Of a stretch of DNA of 60,239 nucleotides, positions 57,604-60,239 are shown piece after piece. The position numbers and the translations under genes are program-made. The DNA comes from Verrucomicrobiota bacterium. Its GTDB lineage: Bacteria > Chlamydiota > Chlamydiia > Chlamydiales > Rhabdochlamydiaceae. The notes beneath the pieces are model-generated. The model ran no database searches and was not told the DNA's origin. It saw only the letters and a list, made by a program, of their open reading frames with translations. Numbering within the stretch: position 1 is the stretch's first letter; the number at the start of each line of letters is the position of its first letter. Location: assembly GCA_018239985.1 (NCBI GenBank), contig JAFEGK010000002.1:951-61189 (forward strand), read 5' to 3'.

Positions 57604-60178
57604 ACTGAAAAGACTCCTTACTCACCGTAATAGAGAGGAGAATTGGAAAAATTGGGGTCCCTACCTAAGTGAGAGACAGTGGGGGACTGTTCGAGAAGAT
57701 TATATCGGCAAGCACCCTGGAAGCGAGCCTTGGATCACTTTTCCCTTTGAGGATTCTCACAGCCGGGTTTATCGCTGGGGAGAAGATGGCCTTGGAGGGA
57801 TCTGCGACCGCTTTCAGACAATCTGCTTCGCGTTTGCGTTTTGGAATGGAAAGGATCCGGTACTCAAAGAACGGTTATTTGGTCTTGGAAACCTCGAGGG
57901 CAACCATGGGGAGAGCGTAAAAGAGCAGTACCATTATCTCGATGCCACTCCTACCTCTAGTTATCTCAAAATGCTCTACAACTATCCCCAACGGGAATTT
58001 CCTTATGCAAAATTAAGGGAAGAGAGCAAAAAAAGGGGCCTTGCAGATCCCGAATATCAACTCCACGACACTGGTATTTTTGACGAAAACCGTTATTTTA
58101 ATGTCTTTATCGAACATGCCAAAGAGAATCCTAAGGATATTCTTTGTCGGGTTACGATCATCAACAGAGGTCCCGAATCTGCTCCGATTACCTGTCTGCC
58201 AACTGTTTGGTTTCGCAATACCTGGAGCTGGGGTTATGAAAGTGGGCCAACCGGCGACGAAAAAGGGAAACCACGACTTTATCAGCAAGGAAATGGGATC
58301 CAATTGGATCACCCTACGCAAGAATCATACTATTTTTATGTTGAGCAAGCCGAGCAGCTCCTTTTCTGCGACAATGAAAACAGTAGCCCTTATCCAAAAG
58401 ACACCTTTCACCGTCATATCGTTAAAGGAGACCCCGTAAATCCTCAAAAAGAGGGAACAAAAGGGGCAGGCCTTCTAAGGTTTACTCTCCAGACAGGAGA
58501 GCAAAAAACCTTTTTTTGCCGACTGACAAATAAAGAGCAAAAAGATCCCTTTTTGAATGCCTCACAGCTCTTTGAGACTCGGATAAAAGAAACCGATGAT
58601 TTCTACCATTCTATCCAAAAACAGGGACTTTCCAACGAACTGAAAAATATTCAACGGCAAGCTTTTGCCGGGCTTCTCTTTTCCAAACAATTCTATTATC
58701 TCAATCAACACCAATGGCTTCACGGAGATCCACACCTCTCTCCCCATCATTCGACGATGCGCAACACCGATTGGGACCATCTGACCACTTTCGACATCCT
58801 ATCGATGCCAGATAAATGGGAATATCCCTATTTTTGTTCATGGGATAGCGGCTTCCATTGCCTTGCGATGGTACTGATCGATCCCGATTTTGCCAAACGG
58901 CAATTGACTCTGATGACTAGAGAGTGGTACATGCATCCAAATGGGCAATTTCCAGCCAACGAGTGGTGCTTCTCAGATGTAAATCCGCCTGTTCAAGCGT
59001 GGGCCCTGTTTAGAACCTATAAAATCGATGCCCGAAAGTATGGAGTGGAAGACCGTGGTTTCCTTGAGGGAAATTTCCACAAACTCCTCCTCAATTTCAC
59101 CTGGTGGGTCAATAAGAAAGATGCTGAAGGAAATAACATCTTCCAAGGGGGTTTCCTCGGGATGGATAATATCAGTATATTTGATAGAAGCAGAGACCTA
59201 CCGACCGGAGGCCATATCGATCAATCCGATGGTTCAGCCTGGATGAGCTTTTATTGCATAGAGATGATGAAAATCGCCATTCACCTCTCTGAAAAAGATG
59301 AAATTTACCAAGACATGGCGACCAAGTTTTTCGAACATTTTTTACGGATTGCACGCGCGATGAGTCATCACGCGCACGATCACCATGCATTATGGGATGA
59401 GGAAGATGGATTTTTTTATGATGTGCTTCATCTTCCCAATAGGGTTATCCCTCTCAAAGTCCGCTCACTAGTCGGATTACTTCCTCTATTGGCAGTCGAG
59501 ACGATCCGACCAGAAGTGCTCGAAAAACTCCCCATCTTCAAGCGGCGAATGGACTGGTTCATTCACAATCGGCCCGATGTTAGCATGAATGTGGCCTGTC
59601 TTTATGAAGGGGGTGTGTTAGGGAGACGTCTCCTATCGATCGTAACAAAAGAGCAGCTGGTTTCCGTTCTCAAATATATGCTCGATGAAGAAGAATTTCT
59701 CTCCCCTTTTGGTATCCGATCGATTTCGAAATACCATGAAAAACATCCCTATATCTTCCAAGCAGACGGACAACAATACGAAGTGAAATATGTGCCGGGC
59801 GATTCGGATAATCGGATGTTTGGCGGTAATTCCAACTGGCGGGGCCCCATCTGGTTTCCAATTAACTTTCTCTTAATCGAGGCACTACAACGTTATCACC
59901 ACTATTATGGCGATGAACTAAAAGTCGAATTTCCGACTCGCTCGGGCCATTTCCTCAATCTTTGGGATGTAGCAGCTGAACTTTCTAAACGGCTGATCCA
60001 GCTTTACGTTGCAGACGAGTCAGGCAAGATTGCAGCCTTCGGATCTGAAAAACATGAACATTTGCTGTTTTATGAATATTTTAACGGTGATACCGGAAAG
60101 GGATTGGGAGCATCCCATCAAACAGGGTGGACCGCCCTGATAACAAAATTGATTCAACAATCGGGTGAAAATCTGTAA
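57596..60178 (+). CDS. GH63-family glucosidase-like protein
   Basis: An 860-residue glycoside hydrolase of family 63 (mannosyl-oligosaccharide glucosidase, MGH1-like). Marks: WGPYLSERQWGTVREDYI near 20, EYPYFCSWDSGFHCLAM near 407 (catalytic Asp region), GQFPANEWCFSDVNPPVQAW near 447, and NWRGPIWFPINFLLIEALQR near 750 in the (alpha/alpha)6 barrel. Eukaryotic members trim glucose from N-glycans in the ER; bacterial members cut kojibiose, nigerose or mannosylglycerate-type linkages. No signal peptide, so cytosolic. It overlaps purB (ATGTCTGA). Substrate unknown; a role in compatible-solute or storage-glucan use is possible. Confidence 0.88.
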   Translation: MSELKRLLTHRNREENWKNWGPYLSERQWGTVREDYIGKHPGSEPWITFPFEDSHSRVYRWGEDGLGGICDRFQTICFAFAFWNGKDPVLKERLFGLGNLEGNHGESVKEQYHYLDATPTSSYLKMLYNYPQREFPYAKLREESKKRGLADPEYQLHDTGIFDENRYFNVFIEHAKENPKDILCRVTIINRGPESAPITCLPTVWFRNTWSWGYESGPTGDEKGKPRLYQQGNGIQLDHPTQESYYFYVEQAEQLLFCDNENSSPYPKDTFHRHIVKGDPVNPQKEGTKGAGLLRFTLQTGEQKTFFCRLTNKEQKDPFLNASQLFETRIKETDDFYHSIQKQGLSNELKNIQRQAFAGLLFSKQFYYLNQHQWLHGDPHLSPHHSTMRNTDWDHLTTFDILSMPDKWEYPYFCSWDSGFHCLAMVLIDPDFAKRQLTLMTREWYMHPNGQFPANEWCFSDVNPPVQAWALFRTYKIDARKYGVEDRGFLEGNFHKLLLNFTWWVNKKDAEGNNIFQGGFLGMDNISIFDRSRDLPTGGHIDQSDGSAWMSFYCIEMMKIAIHLSEKDEIYQDMATKFFEHFLRIARAMSHHAHDHHALWDEEDGFFYDVLHLPNRVIPLKVRSLVGLLPLLAVETIRPEVLEKLPIFKRRMDWFIHNRPDVSMNVACLYEGGVLGRRLLSIVTKEQLVSVLKYMLDEEEFLSPFGIRSISKYHEKHPYIFQADGQQYEVKYVPGDSDNRMFGGNSNWRGPIWFPINFLLIEALQRYHHYYGDELKVEFPTRSGHFLNLWDVAAELSKRLIQLYVADESGKIAAFGSEKHEHLLFYEYFNGDTGKGLGASHQTGWTALITKLIQQSGENL

Positions 60179-60239
60179 GTCTTGAAATTAAATCAATAAA
60201 AAGCCATGTATGGGTTATACCCGTTCCGTCTCAAGGGCA
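60179..60239. other. Downstream spacer at the window edge with the TATACCCGTTCCG repeat
   Basis: The last 61 bases contain no gene. TATACCCGTTCCG at 60216-60228 is a third locus of the motif in the 3307 palindrome and at 15499; the partner arm, if any, lies beyond the window. Confidence 0.5.

Overview
The window is from the chromosome of a member of the phylum Chlamydiota, most likely an environmental 'chlamydia-like' lineage (Waddlia, Criblamydia, Simkania or Parachlamydia type) rather than the genus Chlamydia. The strongest marker is thrS followed by a ParA/MinD-type ATPase and a pGP6-D-family protein, which matches the C. trachomatis CT581-CT583 order as I remember it. Other chlamydial neighbourhoods are gspD-E-F-G, a P1B-type ATPase followed by a CT728-like protein, an aminotransferase next to mreC, recB-recC next to an LplT/YgeD-type transporter, and rpoD near rpsT. 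Features I do not associate with Chlamydia proper are recD in the recCB operon, a CoiA-like nuclease, an AbiE toxin-antitoxin pair, a lone purB, and many glycan-modifying enzymes. No database search was run; the lineage call rests on motifs and remembered gene order.

Layout. 1-3450: a large exported MORN_2 protein, a small membrane protein and a MITE-like palindromic element. 3445-11000 (minus strand): a PEBP-family protein and a type II secretion operon (a gspC-like gene, gspD, gspE, gspF, gspG and a gspH-like pseudopilin). 11000-15400: small membrane and Q/P/K-rich proteins, a TagF-like transferase, a FlgN-like helical protein, mutY and a GT4 glycosyltransferase. 15400-18650: a repeat-rich spacer, a MORN protein, a P1B-ATPase relative that has lost its catalytic motifs, and a CT728-like protein. 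18640-22520 and 26810-30860: two islands of glycosyltransferases, methyltransferases, a pyruvyltransferase-like protein and a GH130-like protein, most starting with a signal peptide. Between them lie mreC, an aminotransferase, tRNA-Ala(GGC) and a DinG-type helicase. 31000-37550: a membrane protein, rpoD, abiEi-abiEii, a CoiA-like gene, a DUF3592-like gene and rpsT. 37560-46020: recD, recB and recC as one overlapping operon, divergent from an LplT-like transporter carrying a degenerate acyltransferase-like tail. 46026-51010: an outer-membrane barrel, an 820-residue orphan with a possible cysteine-protease signature, and a MORN protein with a 288-bp internal duplication. 51240-60180: a DUF234 ATPase, a possible thrS attenuator, thrS, parA, the pGP6-D-like gene, purB and a GH63 glucosidase.

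How the parts fit. The housekeeping set covers transcription initiation (rpoD), translation (thrS, rpsT, tRNA-Ala), DNA repair (recBCD, mutY, dinG) and cell shape (mreC). The accessory set centres on export and surface or host interaction. A type II secretion system sits in the same window as enzymes that normally use nucleotide sugars or SAM but here carry Sec-type N-termini. My main hypothesis is that these exported enzymes act where the host supplies those donors. Other items worth testing are the catalytically dead P-type ATPase, the threonine-codon leader and hairpin before thrS, and the apparently non-canonical start of an animal-like purB.
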